64,000 nucleotides of DNA from positions 3,261,001 through 3,325,000 of the forward strand of contig NZ_CP102265.1 in NCBI RefSeq assembly GCF_025147765.1, read 5' to 3'. Shown in pieces: positions 43,637 to 54,238 of this stretch. Source of the DNA: Blautia obeum ATCC 29174 (lineage in GTDB: Bacteria; Bacillota; Clostridia; Lachnospirales; Lachnospiraceae). Under the pieces are notes generated by a model. That model did no database searches and was not told where the DNA came from. It saw nothing but the letters and a program-made list of their open reading frames with translations. The number at the start of each line of letters is the position of its first letter. The first letter of the stretch is position 1. Made by a program: the position numbers and the translations under genes.

Positions 43637-44116
43637 TCATAAATCATCCAGAATGTATTCCATCTGCCTCTCTTTTGTCTTCATTCCCATTTTTTCATAG
43701 AATTTTTCTGCTGAAGTATTTCCTGACCATACATTTAATGTCACTTCATAGCAGTGCATTTTCCTGGCTTCTTTTTTTACATGCTCAAACAAGCTTTCAC
43801 CGATATGCTGACCTCGTGCCTGCTGGTCAACGCATAGATCATCTATAAAAAGCGATTTAAACTGCACCATATTATTTGAGAAGGGCTGTTCCTGCAATTG
43901 ACAAAAGGCATACCCTACACAAACATCAGACTCGTTCACTGCAACATATATCGGTTTTTCTTTATTTTTCAAAAGCTCTGTTAATTCTTCCACTGTATAT
44001 TTTGTTGTATCGGGAATAAAAATATCAGGTCTTATGTCTGCATGGATCTGCAACACCTGTCCTAATAGCTCTATAATTCTTGGAATATCTTTTTCTTTAG
44101 CTTTTCTGATAATCAT
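43637..44116 (-). CDS. GNAT-family N-acetyltransferase
   Basis: 159 residues from ATG 44116 (GGAGGAG upstream). MIIRKAKEKDIPRIIELLGQ, the acetyl-CoA loop QQARGQHIGESLFEHV and NVWSGNTSAEKFYEKMGM are GNAT motifs A and B. Substrate not known. Nineteen bp after the MATE gene, so probably co-transcribed with it. Confidence 0.9.
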   Translation of the reverse strand: MIIRKAKEKDIPRIIELLGQVLQIHADIRPDIFIPDTTKYTVEELTELLKNKEKPIYVAVNESDVCVGYAFCQLQEQPFSNNMVQFKSLFIDDLCVDQQARGQHIGESLFEHVKKEARKMHCYEVTLNVWSGNTSAEKFYEKMGMKTKERQMEYILDDL

Positions 44117-44135
44117 GTTTCGCTCCTCCATTAAA

Positions 44136-45491
44136 TCAATCAAAATCTCTGGTAATATTTGTGAGCCATTTGCCTCTGAAATAGTGAATAAATACCACAG
44201 GCATTTTTTCGAACTCATCCAGAGTCATTACAAAGTACACCCAGATTGGAGGCAATTTTAAAACATATGCGGCAAGGAAAGTAAGCGGCACTGCAACAAG
44301 CCACATAAATATGGAATCTATGATCATTCCAAATCTGGAATCACCGCCACCTCTGAAGCATCCGCAGATAAGGCAGGTATTGATACCTTCTCCCACAAGA
44401 CGCCAGGTTGTCATAATTATAAAAATGCCAAGATAATAAATGGCCGTCTCTGTCAGTTTATCCCGATAGAAATCCAGTATTAGCGGACGAAGCGCCAGAA
44501 TAATGACACATCCGATCAGACTCACAACCATTGTTATCCTGAGCATGCGCTTTCCATATTCTCTTGCTGTATCAATGTTATCTTTACCCAGTTCCTGGCT
44601 GACAATGATGGTAGTCGCATTGGCAAAACCACGACAGGCGATCGCACCAATATTTACCACCATGACAGCAACTGCATTTGCGGCAACCATATCATCGCCA
44701 ATATGGCCGAGTATTGCTGCGAATGCTGAGCTGGCAAAACTCCAGACAACATCATTTATTACAGCCGGGGTGGCAATTTTCATAAAGTCCTGGAACAGAA
44801 TACCTGATTTCGTAAAGAAGTATTTGATCCGGAATCTGACATCGGAACTTCTTAATGAATAGATGAGGCAGATCAGTACTTCTGTGATTCTGGCAATGAC
44901 AGTACCAAGAGCCACACCAGTAACGCCAAGCTTTGGAAGTCCAAACAGACCAAAGATAAAGGTCGCATTACAAATTACATTGACACAAAGCGAAACAATG
45001 TACGTGACAGATGGCAGCATTATTTTTCCGATACTTCGAAGGGCACTCATAAAAACCTGAGAAAATCCCATAAACATAAATGAAAATGAAATTACCCTTA
45101 AGTATTCACTGCCGGCAGCAATCGTATCCGGACTGCTTGTAAAGATCTTCATGATCGTAGTTGGCATTGTGAAGGAAATCACGAAAAATACAAGAGAAAC
45201 GATCAGTGAGATTCGTTCCGCCAGGCCGAGAATTCTTTCTACAGTCTTTTTATCACCTTTTCCCCAGTACTGTGCACATAAAACTGAAGTACCCGTGGCC
45301 ATGCCATAATATAAACAGAAAAGAATAAAAGTATACTGGTTCGCAAGGGATGAAGCCGCCATGGCAGTCTGGCTTACATATCCAAGCATTACCGTATCGG
45401 CAATGTTTACCAGAGTTCCGATCAGATTTTGGATCATGATCGGAAAAGCTAGTTTTGATGCATGTTTCAAGAAATCTTTTTTATTTAACAT
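44136..45491 (-). CDS. MATE-family multidrug/cation efflux transporter
   Basis: 451 residues, 12 TM helices in two six-helix halves; AFPIMIQNLIGTLVNIADTV, QYWGKGDKKTVERILG and RITMVVSLIGC regions fit MATE (DinF/NorM-like) pumps. It differs from the MATE fragments at 42358 and 55529. A TACAAT-like -10 lies in the 105-bp upstream gap. Confidence 0.93.
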   Translation of the reverse strand: MLNKKDFLKHASKLAFPIMIQNLIGTLVNIADTVMLGYVSQTAMAASSLANQYTFILFCLYYGMATGTSVLCAQYWGKGDKKTVERILGLAERISLIVSLVFFVISFTMPTTIMKIFTSSPDTIAAGSEYLRVISFSFMFMGFSQVFMSALRSIGKIMLPSVTYIVSLCVNVICNATFIFGLFGLPKLGVTGVALGTVIARITEVLICLIYSLRSSDVRFRIKYFFTKSGILFQDFMKIATPAVINDVVWSFASSAFAAILGHIGDDMVAANAVAVMVVNIGAIACRGFANATTIIVSQELGKDNIDTAREYGKRMLRITMVVSLIGCVIILALRPLILDFYRDKLTETAIYYLGIFIIMTTWRLVGEGINTCLICGCFRGGGDSRFGMIIDSIFMWLVAVPLTFLAAYVLKLPPIWVYFVMTLDEFEKMPVVFIHYFRGKWLTNITRDFD

Positions 45492-45597
45492 ACATGGTTT
45501 TTCCTCAGTTCTTAGTATTCATAACCAATTGTATCATACTCCTTCAGAAAATACATTAATATGGTGGAAAAAATCAGCACTACCACTTTTCAGGAAC

Positions 45598-47094
45598 CTA
45601 TATACTCTCAAAATATCCAACAATTCCTATATAACCATCTTTCTTTAAAGGAGACCATAGGGTGTGCAGCTTCAGAGCACACATCTGCCTTTTGTTCTCT
45701 ACTTTTGCCATTACGTGCAATAAAACCTCTTTATTCTGTATTGATGTCTGATCCAATAGATTACTGACTTGCCGTATATCTTCTCTGTTTACTTCAAACA
45801 CATTAGATATATCGTACTTCGGATCATTTTTTTGACATATTATCTGCTGTTTTTCATTCATTATACTAAGCTGACCTGAAATGACATTGTATTCAATGGA
45901 GGTTTTTCCACTATTCGTTTTAAAAAACTCAATCTTTTCCTGCATAAGCTTAATGACACGCTGGGAATAATTTTTACGGGGTAAAGACTTTTCCCTAAGT
46001 ATTTCATCAGAGAGTCTCTGCGCTTCATAATACTGTTTATTATCATCTGGTTTATTAGTAAACATTCTGGAAAATTGAAGGCTGAGTTCTTTCAGACATT
46101 TAAGAAGAACTGGATTAAACTGTCCACACTGCCCATCCAGGATCATTCGGATTGCTATATCATGATCAAATGCTTTCTTATAACATCTTTCACTGGTAAG
46201 TGCATCATAAACATCGACTATCGATACAACCTGTGCAGAAATCGGTATTTCTTCACCCTTCAGTCCATCCGGATAACCCTTTCCATCCCATCTTTCATGA
46301 TGCCATCTGCAGATTTCCCATGCAGTATGCACCAATGGTTTATCCTTTGGGAAGCGCATATCCCGGATCAGGGATGCGCCTATCTCACTGTGGGTTTTCA
46401 TAATCTTAAACTCTTCATCCGTCAGCCTGCCCGGTTTATTCAGTATTTCTTCCGGAATACCCACTTTACCGATATCATGAAGGGAGGATGCAGTTGTGAT
46501 CAAAGCAATATCTGCCTCTGTCAGAGGATAAGCATCTGTTACTTTTACCAATTTTCTTAACATCATTTCCGTTGCTGTTTTAATATGCAGAATGTGCTCA
46601 CTGCTTTCGCTGTTGCGAAATCCCAGTACATTACTCAAAATTCCGATCATAATATTGTTGTTTTCTTCTTTTTCATAAACCTGGTCTACAACCACATTTA
46701 CCAGACGCTTTTGGTTCGCATAAAGTGCCAGTGTATTCTGGACTCTTTTCTTTACGATAACAGAGTCAAAAGGCCGTGTAATATAATCGGTAATACCCAT
46801 CTCATAGGCTTTACGCATAGTATCAACAGATTCTTCAGAGGAGATCATAATAACTGGAGTTTCATCGATCCATTGGAAACGGTTCATCCATTCCAGGACT
46901 CCAAAACCATTCATCTGTGGCATGTTGATATCCAACAACATCAGGTCAATCTCCGGATTTTCTTCCACTATCTGGATTGCCTGATTTCCATTTTCAGCTT
47001 CCAGATAATTATAAGTTTCTCCGAGAATCTCCTTCAATATAACCCTGTTAAATTCCGCATCATCCACAATAAGTATTTTTTGTCTTTTATCCAT
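45598..47094 (-). CDS. Response regulator with HD-GYP domain
   Basis: 498 residues: receiver domain (Asp in LMLLDINMPQMNG, Lys-equivalent region ITRPFD), linker helix, HD-GYP domain (about 170-330) with HDIGKVGIPEEILNKPG, THSEIGA, WHHERWDGKGYPDGLKGEEIP and DVYDALTSERCYK, then a C-terminal PAS-like part with NEKQQIICQKND. HD-GYP enzymes degrade c-di-GMP. Note Arg replaces the usual Lys of the receiver KP motif (TRPF). Last gene of the sensory operon (143 bp gap with an imperfect hairpin). Confidence 0.92.
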   Translation of the reverse strand: MDKRQKILIVDDAEFNRVILKEILGETYNYLEAENGNQAIQIVEENPEIDLMLLDINMPQMNGFGVLEWMNRFQWIDETPVIMISSEESVDTMRKAYEMGITDYITRPFDSVIVKKRVQNTLALYANQKRLVNVVVDQVYEKEENNNIMIGILSNVLGFRNSESSEHILHIKTATEMMLRKLVKVTDAYPLTEADIALITTASSLHDIGKVGIPEEILNKPGRLTDEEFKIMKTHSEIGASLIRDMRFPKDKPLVHTAWEICRWHHERWDGKGYPDGLKGEEIPISAQVVSIVDVYDALTSERCYKKAFDHDIAIRMILDGQCGQFNPVLLKCLKELSLQFSRMFTNKPDDNKQYYEAQRLSDEILREKSLPRKNYSQRVIKLMQEKIEFFKTNSGKTSIEYNVISGQLSIMNEKQQIICQKNDPKYDISNVFEVNREDIRQVSNLLDQTSIQNKEVLLHVMAKVENKRQMCALKLHTLWSPLKKDGYIGIVGYFESI

Positions 47095-47237
47095 TATGAT
47101 CCCTTCCTCTTATACCTTCATTAATATAGTTTAGTGAACATATCCTGAAATTGTTTTTATCACTTTCTCAGGCACAACCGGCTTTGACAGTTTCATGCTG
47201 CGAACTGTCCTCGGCTGTCAAAACGTACATCTTCTGC

Positions 47238-50198
47238 CTAACCCAGCAGATTGTCGTGTAAGGTACTGATCAATTCTTCAATAACTATTGGCTTGGATAA
47301 GAATCCATCCATGCCACATTCCAGGGCTTTCTTTCTGTCCTCATCAAAGGCATTGGCAGTCATGGCAAGGATTGTAATCCCCGCCAGTGCCGGATTATCC
47401 AGAGCACGGATCTGCTTCGTAGCTTCATATCCGTTCATTACCGGCATCTGCACATCCATCAGCACCAGATCATAATTACCTGGCTCCGAATTCTTAACTT
47501 TCTCCACTGCCTCTGCTCCATTTTTGGCAGTATCAACCAGGAATCCATATTCATTAAGGATCTCCACCGCAATTTCTCTGTTCAGTTCATTATCTTCCAC
47601 AAGCAGTATACATCTGCCTCTGAAATCTGAACCTGCTGCCGGAAGAACCGAATCTTCTGGTTCAGACTGACTCTGGCCGATGGCAGTCATCAAGGTTTCT
47701 CGGATATCTGACATAAACAGAGGTTTCGCACAGAAAGCAGTCACCCCTGCTGCTTTGGCTTCTGCTTCGATATCTGACCAGTCATAAGCAGTCAGGATAA
47801 TAATCGGTGTATCGTCACCAAGGCTGCGGATCTGACGCGTAACTTCAATTCCATTCATATCCGGCAGACGCCAGTCAATGATATACGCATGGAAGGCATC
47901 TCCCAGTTCCATAGACTGCCGTGCACGGAGAACAGCTTCCCTGCCGGAAAGTGTCCATTCTGAGCGCATTCCAACCCTCACAAGCATTTTTGTCACACTG
48001 TCACAGGTATTAAAATCGTCATCTACAACCAATGCCTTAAGTCCTTCCAGTTCTGCGATCTTCTCTGTGCGTTGATGCTCAGGCTGAGTTCGAAATGGCA
48101 GACGGACTATAAATTCGGTGCCTTTGTCCTGCTCTGTCTGAACCTCAATAGTACCGCCCATCATATCCACAATATTCTTGGTAATGGCCATTCCAAGTCC
48201 TGTACCCTGAGTCCTGCTGACTGTGGAAGTACGCTCCCTCTCAAAAGGAGAAAAAATCTTCTGTACAAATTCCTGACTCATACCGATTCCATTATCCTTA
48301 ACCCGGATTTCGTACAGCTCACTGCCTTTCTGTGTTCCATGACACTGTCTGATCCGAACAGAAACGGTTCCTCCTGCAGGTGTAAACTTAACTGCATTGG
48401 ACAAAAGATTCAGCAGCACCTGGTTCAGCCGCGTCTTATCACAATAGACATCCTCATTTGTAACATCCATTACATCCATATAAAGTTCCAGCTGCTTTGC
48501 ATGGATCTGACCACTGATGATCGTCTTCAGGTCATGAAGCACCTCCGACAGACTGACCTCCGTTTCTTCCAGATGGATCTTTCCACTCTCAATCCGGCTC
48601 ATATCCAGTATATCGTTGATCAGTGAGAGCAGATGGTTGCTGGATGAAAGTATCTTACCCAGATAATCCTGAACCCTTTTTTTATCATCAATATTGCTTA
48701 CTGCCAGTGTGGTAAAACCGATGATCGCATTCATTGGTGTCCGGATATCGTGAGACATGTTGGAAAGGAAAGTACTCTTTGCCTTGTTTGCTGTCTCTGC
48801 CGCACGTACTGCCTCAGAAAGTGCCTGGTTCATTTTCCAGTCAGAGGTACGGTCTGACATAACCAGGATATATTTCTTTTTCCCGTTTACCTCACTGCCC
48901 ATTGCAATATTATGGAACCAGCGTTTTTCCCCTGTCTTCAGATGAACATATTTAAAATCCCCTTCCCTCTGTTCATGAACCTGGATTTCCTCCAGATAAT
49001 TCTTCTCTAGATCTTCATGTTCTGCCGGATGCAGTTTTCCCAGAACACGAATATCTTTACGAATCTGCTCTGCCGTAATCCCCAGCAGCTTTTCCGCATT
49101 TGGACTGACGTAATCTGCCTGATATGTTTTGGCATCCAACATCAGAAAGACGTCATCCACGTTCATTGAAAGCTTTTGGAACAGCTCATCACGGTACAGG
49201 ATCTCCGTATCCTTTCTTCTGAGATTGGTTCTGTTTGTTTGAATAATAAGACTGATAAGAAAAGCAGCAATACAGAGCACCACCACACCAACAAGAAGCA
49301 TTGTACTACGCTGCAGACTGTTCATACTGGCATTGACGATATCCGCCTGGACAAGTCCCAGGAACATCCAGTCCTGAATATTCGATTTTTCATAGACCAG
49401 ATAATAATTTCCTCCATCCAGATTCAGTAGCATCGCATCGGTACGTCCCACTTTAAACTTCTCCAAAAGTTCATTGAACTCTTTTTCAGACATATCAGAA
49501 TGCTCTCTCAGAAGACCAAAGAAATTATACACGTTCCCCCATGACTCCGAAGAATGATCAATCACAACACGACCATTCGGATGAACAATTAAACTCTGAG
49601 CATTTCCATTGAAAGCAGAAATATCCAGCACTTCTACGATATCAGAGTTTTCATAGGCAATGGCAATCGCATCATATTCAAATCCCTGATATATTCCATG
49701 AGCCTCAGGTGTGGCAAAAACAAGCAGCTGTGATTTTCCGGGAAGTGCCGCATTCGCTATCACATCATTTCCCTGCCGGATATCCTCTCCAATATCTTCC
49801 TGTAATCCAAGGTACCCGGTTTCCCCTGTTGGCATCTTATAGTTCCCGTCGGCTGACAGAAAAAAGAATTCCATAAAGCCGGCATCTTTCTGCGCTTTCT
49901 TTATATAATCACGGATTTCGTCTTCGTTGGAAATATCCTGCAGATTCTCGCCCCACATATGAAGATATGTCAGATTCTTATCTGTCAGTTCTCTCAGCAT
50001 GTTATCAGACTGATGAAAAACTTCTGTCAGATGAGAAACACTTTCCTCATAAATAGTTTTCGACACAAATCTGAAATACTGGAAAACCATCAAAACAATT
50101 CCTACCAAAACAGCTATGAAGACCGCAATCCTTAACTGTTTTCTCATAACAGTCTTTTCTCTGTTTGTATTATGATTCTTAATATTCATTCTTCTCAT
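47238..50198 (-). CDS. Hybrid histidine kinase with two receiver domains
   Basis: 986 residues: TM near 25-45, dCache-type extracellular sensor (about 50-300), TM about 302-322, PAS (about 345-460), HisKA FLSNMSHDIRTPMNAIIGF, HATPase VLLNLLSNAVKFTPAGG and GTGLGMAI, receiver 1 (Asp in YIIDWRLPDMNG, about 728-850) and receiver 2 (Asp in DLVLMDVQMPVMNG, about 868-986). Its start overlaps the upstream lipoprotein gene (ATGA). It probably senses the binding-protein encoded next to it and passes phosphate on toward the HD-GYP regulator. Confidence 0.94.
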   Translation of the reverse strand: MRRMNIKNHNTNREKTVMRKQLRIAVFIAVLVGIVLMVFQYFRFVSKTIYEESVSHLTEVFHQSDNMLRELTDKNLTYLHMWGENLQDISNEDEIRDYIKKAQKDAGFMEFFFLSADGNYKMPTGETGYLGLQEDIGEDIRQGNDVIANAALPGKSQLLVFATPEAHGIYQGFEYDAIAIAYENSDIVEVLDISAFNGNAQSLIVHPNGRVVIDHSSESWGNVYNFFGLLREHSDMSEKEFNELLEKFKVGRTDAMLLNLDGGNYYLVYEKSNIQDWMFLGLVQADIVNASMNSLQRSTMLLVGVVVLCIAAFLISLIIQTNRTNLRRKDTEILYRDELFQKLSMNVDDVFLMLDAKTYQADYVSPNAEKLLGITAEQIRKDIRVLGKLHPAEHEDLEKNYLEEIQVHEQREGDFKYVHLKTGEKRWFHNIAMGSEVNGKKKYILVMSDRTSDWKMNQALSEAVRAAETANKAKSTFLSNMSHDIRTPMNAIIGFTTLAVSNIDDKKRVQDYLGKILSSSNHLLSLINDILDMSRIESGKIHLEETEVSLSEVLHDLKTIISGQIHAKQLELYMDVMDVTNEDVYCDKTRLNQVLLNLLSNAVKFTPAGGTVSVRIRQCHGTQKGSELYEIRVKDNGIGMSQEFVQKIFSPFERERTSTVSRTQGTGLGMAITKNIVDMMGGTIEVQTEQDKGTEFIVRLPFRTQPEHQRTEKIAELEGLKALVVDDDFNTCDSVTKMLVRVGMRSEWTLSGREAVLRARQSMELGDAFHAYIIDWRLPDMNGIEVTRQIRSLGDDTPIIILTAYDWSDIEAEAKAAGVTAFCAKPLFMSDIRETLMTAIGQSQSEPEDSVLPAAGSDFRGRCILLVEDNELNREIAVEILNEYGFLVDTAKNGAEAVEKVKNSEPGNYDLVLMDVQMPVMNGYEATKQIRALDNPALAGITILAMTANAFDEDRKKALECGMDGFLSKPIVIEELISTLHDNLLG

Positions 50199-52045
50199 CT
50201 CACATTAATGTAATCTTCTGGCTCTGCAAGAACGGCATCACCATTTGAAATATATCCTGTCCAGGTATCCTTCACAGAAGTATCTCCTCCGTCAAATACT
50301 ATATTCTCGTCTGTCGGATAGGCCTCCATGTGTTGTGGTGTCGCCAGGCAGGTTACTGTAAAAGTATCATCGTCCTGAATTTGTTTTCCGTCCTTTGTAA
50401 CTTTGCTCAATGTGTAACCATCATCTGTTTCTTTGATTTCCACAGAAATACCACTGACTACAGGCAGAGAACCACAGTTAAACGGAATAAAGCCTCCCTC
50501 ATAGCCTTCTACAAAATTTTTAACTGTCTCTTTCAGTTCAGCACCGCTCATCTTGCTGCTGTAAGCCGAAAGACCATTTGGCATGATCATGTCGCCTGCC
50601 ATTTTTTCAGTATATCCAGCTTTCAGCACGTTTCCCGTAAAGCTGTTTCCAGTTGCGATCAGCACATCTGATCCATAAATGCCGCGCAGAGTGTTTGCCA
50701 TAACTGAATATGCCGCATTGCCCCCACTGCTATGAAAACGATTGGAATAGGATTTCTGCAAATCCAGCACGATATTCTCCGAAATAGCTTCTTCCTCAAG
50801 AAGCTGAGAATTAAACGACTGATATGCCTGCTCTGCATCGTACTCTCCTGAGATCATCTTTGAAACCACATCCTTGGAAACGGAGAAAAAGTCATTTGAT
50901 GCAATGCGGATATACATATGGTTTTCTTCGATCACAGGTTTCACATCCTTCAGATATTCTGTAAGCTTAAGATCCACATCCTGACTGTAGCTTAACAGAT
51001 CCTGCCCATCATAAACAATCCTGTTCTGCGCATCCGCTGAAAGCATTGTGAGCAGCACCTTCATTGCTTTCTTTCTGCGTGTTTCATCTTTTGTCAGATC
51101 ACGGTTTAAAGCCACCTGGAAATATGGCGTAGTCATAATCCACTTTTCACCGTTCTCCTGAAAGAATGGAAGAAATGTCGTGTTTATGCCCTGATCCTGA
51201 AACATTTTTACACCGGCAGAACTGCCAAAGTACATGGCAAGCTTGCCGCTTTGATACATCTCAACTATATCGTCATAATTCATATCCAGATCATCCTGGC
51301 TAAGCCCTGTATCCTGGATGAACTGCTCCATACGTTCAAAAGCCTTCGGCCAGACAGTACTGTCCAGACCTTCTCTCTTTGTATTATCCGGGGCACTGTA
51401 GGTGGTACGCCACTTGCGTCCGTCTACAGAAGACAGCTCTGATGCTGACAGACCCTGCAGTGTTTCCATACAGGTATAATCATAATAATAGTCTGCAGTA
51501 AACCCACGGATTCCCACCTCTTCAAATGCCTCGCAGGCAGAGACAAAGCTTTCATAATCTGTTGGCAACGGGATATCGTATTTTTCAAAAAGGTCTTTAT
51601 TCACTACAAAACCATGCGCATCTGCACACACCGGAAGCCAGTTTACGCTTCCATCTTCATTCATAAAACTACTGAGATATGTATCATAGACAGCTCCTGC
51701 CACATTAGTTGTGGAAAGATCCATCAGACTGTCTTTCAGCGGACTTGCATCATGCAGTGAAAAACGACAGCAGGTTATAATATCCGGCAGTCCACCGTTT
51801 TCCTTCAGAAATTTGTAGAAATCCAGATCGTTATTACCTACGACAAATTCAACATTGATATCCGGGAGCTGCTCCTGGATGTATGGTGCATATTTTTCAT
51901 ACAGGTTTGTGCTCCATAAGTACACCGTGATTGTTTCTGCATCTTCTTTTTCCGTACTTTTACCGCCACAGCCTGAAAGAAGTGATATGCTCATCACCAT
52001 CATTAAAAGTACAGCCAACACTCTGTTCCATTTTTTCTTTTTCAT
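50195..52045 (-). CDS. Substrate-binding lipoprotein with 5'-nucleotidase C-terminal domain
   Basis: 616 residues. Signal peptide with lipobox LLSGCGG (Cys about 26). Residues 35-420 are a family 1 (sugar type) extracellular solute-binding fold (ITVYLWSTNLYEKY, PVCADAHGFVVNKDLFEKYD). The C-terminal part (about 440-600) matches the substrate-recognition domain of 5'-nucleotidases (TGNVLKAGYTEKMAGD, SGISVEIKE, GKQIQDDDTFTVTC) without any catalytic metallophosphatase domain. No permease is adjacent; it sits between two hybrid kinases, so a sensory role is likely. Confidence 0.85.
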   Translation of the reverse strand: MKKKKWNRVLAVLLMMVMSISLLSGCGGKSTEKEDAETITVYLWSTNLYEKYAPYIQEQLPDINVEFVVGNNDLDFYKFLKENGGLPDIITCCRFSLHDASPLKDSLMDLSTTNVAGAVYDTYLSSFMNEDGSVNWLPVCADAHGFVVNKDLFEKYDIPLPTDYESFVSACEAFEEVGIRGFTADYYYDYTCMETLQGLSASELSSVDGRKWRTTYSAPDNTKREGLDSTVWPKAFERMEQFIQDTGLSQDDLDMNYDDIVEMYQSGKLAMYFGSSAGVKMFQDQGINTTFLPFFQENGEKWIMTTPYFQVALNRDLTKDETRRKKAMKVLLTMLSADAQNRIVYDGQDLLSYSQDVDLKLTEYLKDVKPVIEENHMYIRIASNDFFSVSKDVVSKMISGEYDAEQAYQSFNSQLLEEEAISENIVLDLQKSYSNRFHSSGGNAAYSVMANTLRGIYGSDVLIATGNSFTGNVLKAGYTEKMAGDMIMPNGLSAYSSKMSGAELKETVKNFVEGYEGGFIPFNCGSLPVVSGISVEIKETDDGYTLSKVTKDGKQIQDDDTFTVTCLATPQHMEAYPTDENIVFDGGDTSVKDTWTGYISNGDAVLAEPEDYINVR

Positions 52046-52075
52046 TACGAATCCCCCTTCTGAGATTGTTTCCCA

Positions 52076-54238
52076 CTAGTACACCAATTCATGAATTATC
52101 TTTACCAGTAGTTTCATATCAATAGGCTTAGAGATATGTTCATCCATTCCTGCTTCTTTTGCTTTTATTCTGTCCTCCGTGAACGCATTTGCTGTCATTG
52201 CAATGATCGGTATCGTCTTTGCATCCTCTCTGTCCATAGAGCGGATCATCTTCGCTGCTTCATAACCATTCATGACCGGCATCATGATATCCATAAGAAT
52301 CACATCAAATTCGTCAGGCCTGCTTTTTTCAAATATCTCAACAGCTTCCTGTCCATTCCATGTTTTTTTCACAACTGCGCCTTCATTCTGAAGCATAAAC
52401 TCTGCAATTTCCATATTCAGTTCATTGTCTTCTGCCAGAAGAATATGCAGTCCCTTTATAGATTTTTCGGATACATCCTTCTGTCCTTCACGTTTATCCG
52501 CATCCGGATCTATTTTAAACGGAACCCGGAGCACAAATGTCGTTCCTATGCCTTCTTCACTTTCAAAGGTAATGGTTCCACCCATTTTCTCGACCAGTTT
52601 CTTTGCAATTGCCATCCCCAGGCCTGTTCCCGCAAATTTTGTGCGGCTTCCTGTATGTTCCTGTGCAAATGGTTCAAACACACATTTCTGGAACTCCTCA
52701 GTCATTCCGATTCCTGTGTCCCGACAGACAAATTCCATTGTCGTCATTTCTGGCTGTTCGGATGGAATTTCCATACAGCTGATATAGATATGTCCGTTTG
52801 CTCTGTTATATTTTACCGCATTCGACAGGATATTCATCATCACACGTTTCACATACCCCGGACTTCCGATAAGATTCCGGTGTATGATTTCTTTTTTCTC
52901 CCACTCGATCTGAATATTCTGTTCTGCAGCGATCTGTTCGATCACAATAAGTACTTCCTTAGAGATTTTGCTCAGATTAAACGGTGTTTCTTCCAGAACG
53001 ATTTCACCAGACTCAAGCTTACTCATATCCAGGACATCGTTTACCAGTTCCAGCAGCAGATGGGAGGCCTCTTTAACCTTTGTCCTGTATTCCGTCTGTT
53101 TCTCCATATCATCTGCATAATGATCTGCCATATTGATTATGCCACAGATTCCATTGATCGGAGTCCGGATATCATGGCTCATCCTCTGAAGAAACTCGGT
53201 TTTTGCCTCATTGGCGGCTTCTGCCTTTTTTGCAGCTATCAGAAGTTCTGCTTTATATTTTTCATCTTTTTCCTGTTCCAGCTTCTGGTGTGTCAGATTG
53301 GTTTTATATGTCCAGAGCCAGAATATACTGAATATCAGAAAATAAAGAAAAATAATGCTTATCACACTTAATGGAAGATTATGAAATACTTCCGTATCCG
53401 GAAGATATGCATAAATATAATAATCACGCTGCTTCAGCATAATTCCATAACATCCGGTTCCTTCGTTTTTCAAGTGAAAAATGTGCTGACTGTCTGTATG
53501 CTTTTTCATTGCCTGAACAACTTCGTTGTCGGCTGTATTCTGCCCCAACAGACTCTCATCATTGCTGGCAACAACTGTCCCGTTGTCTGCAACAATAATT
53601 GTTCCATCTTTCTGGACACTATAGCCGTTTAAAAGGCCCTGTATCGTCAGGGTATAGTTTCTGACAAATTCAGGAGATGTATAATAGTAGATTGCAACAA
53701 TCCCCGGTGCATCTTTTCTGGCACAGGCTGCAATGTCGATACATGACCCGTCTTCTCTGGTAAATCGTTCCGAATAAGATCTTTCTTCATATCCGGCAAA
53801 ATCCATAATAATATCTTTTTGCAGGTATTCCGCAATCTCATCGGTCAGAGATTCATCCATGCTGTATTCACAGTCCGTCTTTCCTTCTGCATTCAGTACA
53901 ATGATACCATCCACCCAGAGAGTCTGCAGGTTTCCTTTCAGGAACTCCTGGCTCAGCTGACCACCGTTTTCTGTTTCCATGTTAATATTTGTACTCATTT
54001 GTCTGGCACTTTCAATCGCCCGAAGAAGACTTTTGGATTCCGAAGATTCATTATAATGGGTATAGGTGGAGCACTGCACTTTGACATAATTTACAATCTC
54101 CACCATTCTTTTCTCTGCTTCTGCCTTTTCCGCATAAAAGAAATAAAACAGTGCGACTGCAACCACACAGATTCCAATCAGACCGCCGACCAGCTGGATT
54201 CGTTTTTCTTTTTTCTTTCTCTCAATATCCAAGATCAT
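52076..54238 (-). CDS. Hybrid histidine kinase
   Basis: About 720 residues from ATG 54238 (within the end of the upstream gene, GGAGG nearby; a TTG at 54280 is the longer alternative). TM about 17-36, extracellular sensor, TM about 292-312, HisKA FLQRMSHDIRTPINGIC, HATPase NILSNAVKYN, GTGLGMAI and one receiver (Asp in DVILMDIMMPVMNGYEAA). No PAS domain. Its gene follows a polar-amino-acid-type binding protein that may deliver the signal. Confidence 0.93.
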   Translation of the reverse strand: MILDIERKKKEKRIQLVGGLIGICVVAVALFYFFYAEKAEAEKRMVEIVNYVKVQCSTYTHYNESSESKSLLRAIESARQMSTNINMETENGGQLSQEFLKGNLQTLWVDGIIVLNAEGKTDCEYSMDESLTDEIAEYLQKDIIMDFAGYEERSYSERFTREDGSCIDIAACARKDAPGIVAIYYYTSPEFVRNYTLTIQGLLNGYSVQKDGTIIVADNGTVVASNDESLLGQNTADNEVVQAMKKHTDSQHIFHLKNEGTGCYGIMLKQRDYYIYAYLPDTEVFHNLPLSVISIIFLYFLIFSIFWLWTYKTNLTHQKLEQEKDEKYKAELLIAAKKAEAANEAKTEFLQRMSHDIRTPINGICGIINMADHYADDMEKQTEYRTKVKEASHLLLELVNDVLDMSKLESGEIVLEETPFNLSKISKEVLIVIEQIAAEQNIQIEWEKKEIIHRNLIGSPGYVKRVMMNILSNAVKYNRANGHIYISCMEIPSEQPEMTTMEFVCRDTGIGMTEEFQKCVFEPFAQEHTGSRTKFAGTGLGMAIAKKLVEKMGGTITFESEEGIGTTFVLRVPFKIDPDADKREGQKDVSEKSIKGLHILLAEDNELNMEIAEFMLQNEGAVVKKTWNGQEAVEIFEKSRPDEFDVILMDIMMPVMNGYEAAKMIRSMDREDAKTIPIIAMTANAFTEDRIKAKEAGMDEHISKPIDMKLLVKIIHELVY

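Noticed and set aside
52136..53371. 411-codon plus-strand frame opposite the hybrid kinase
   Set aside because: His/Cys/Phe-rich antisense shadow of a well-supported kinase gene with all domain motifs on the minus strand.
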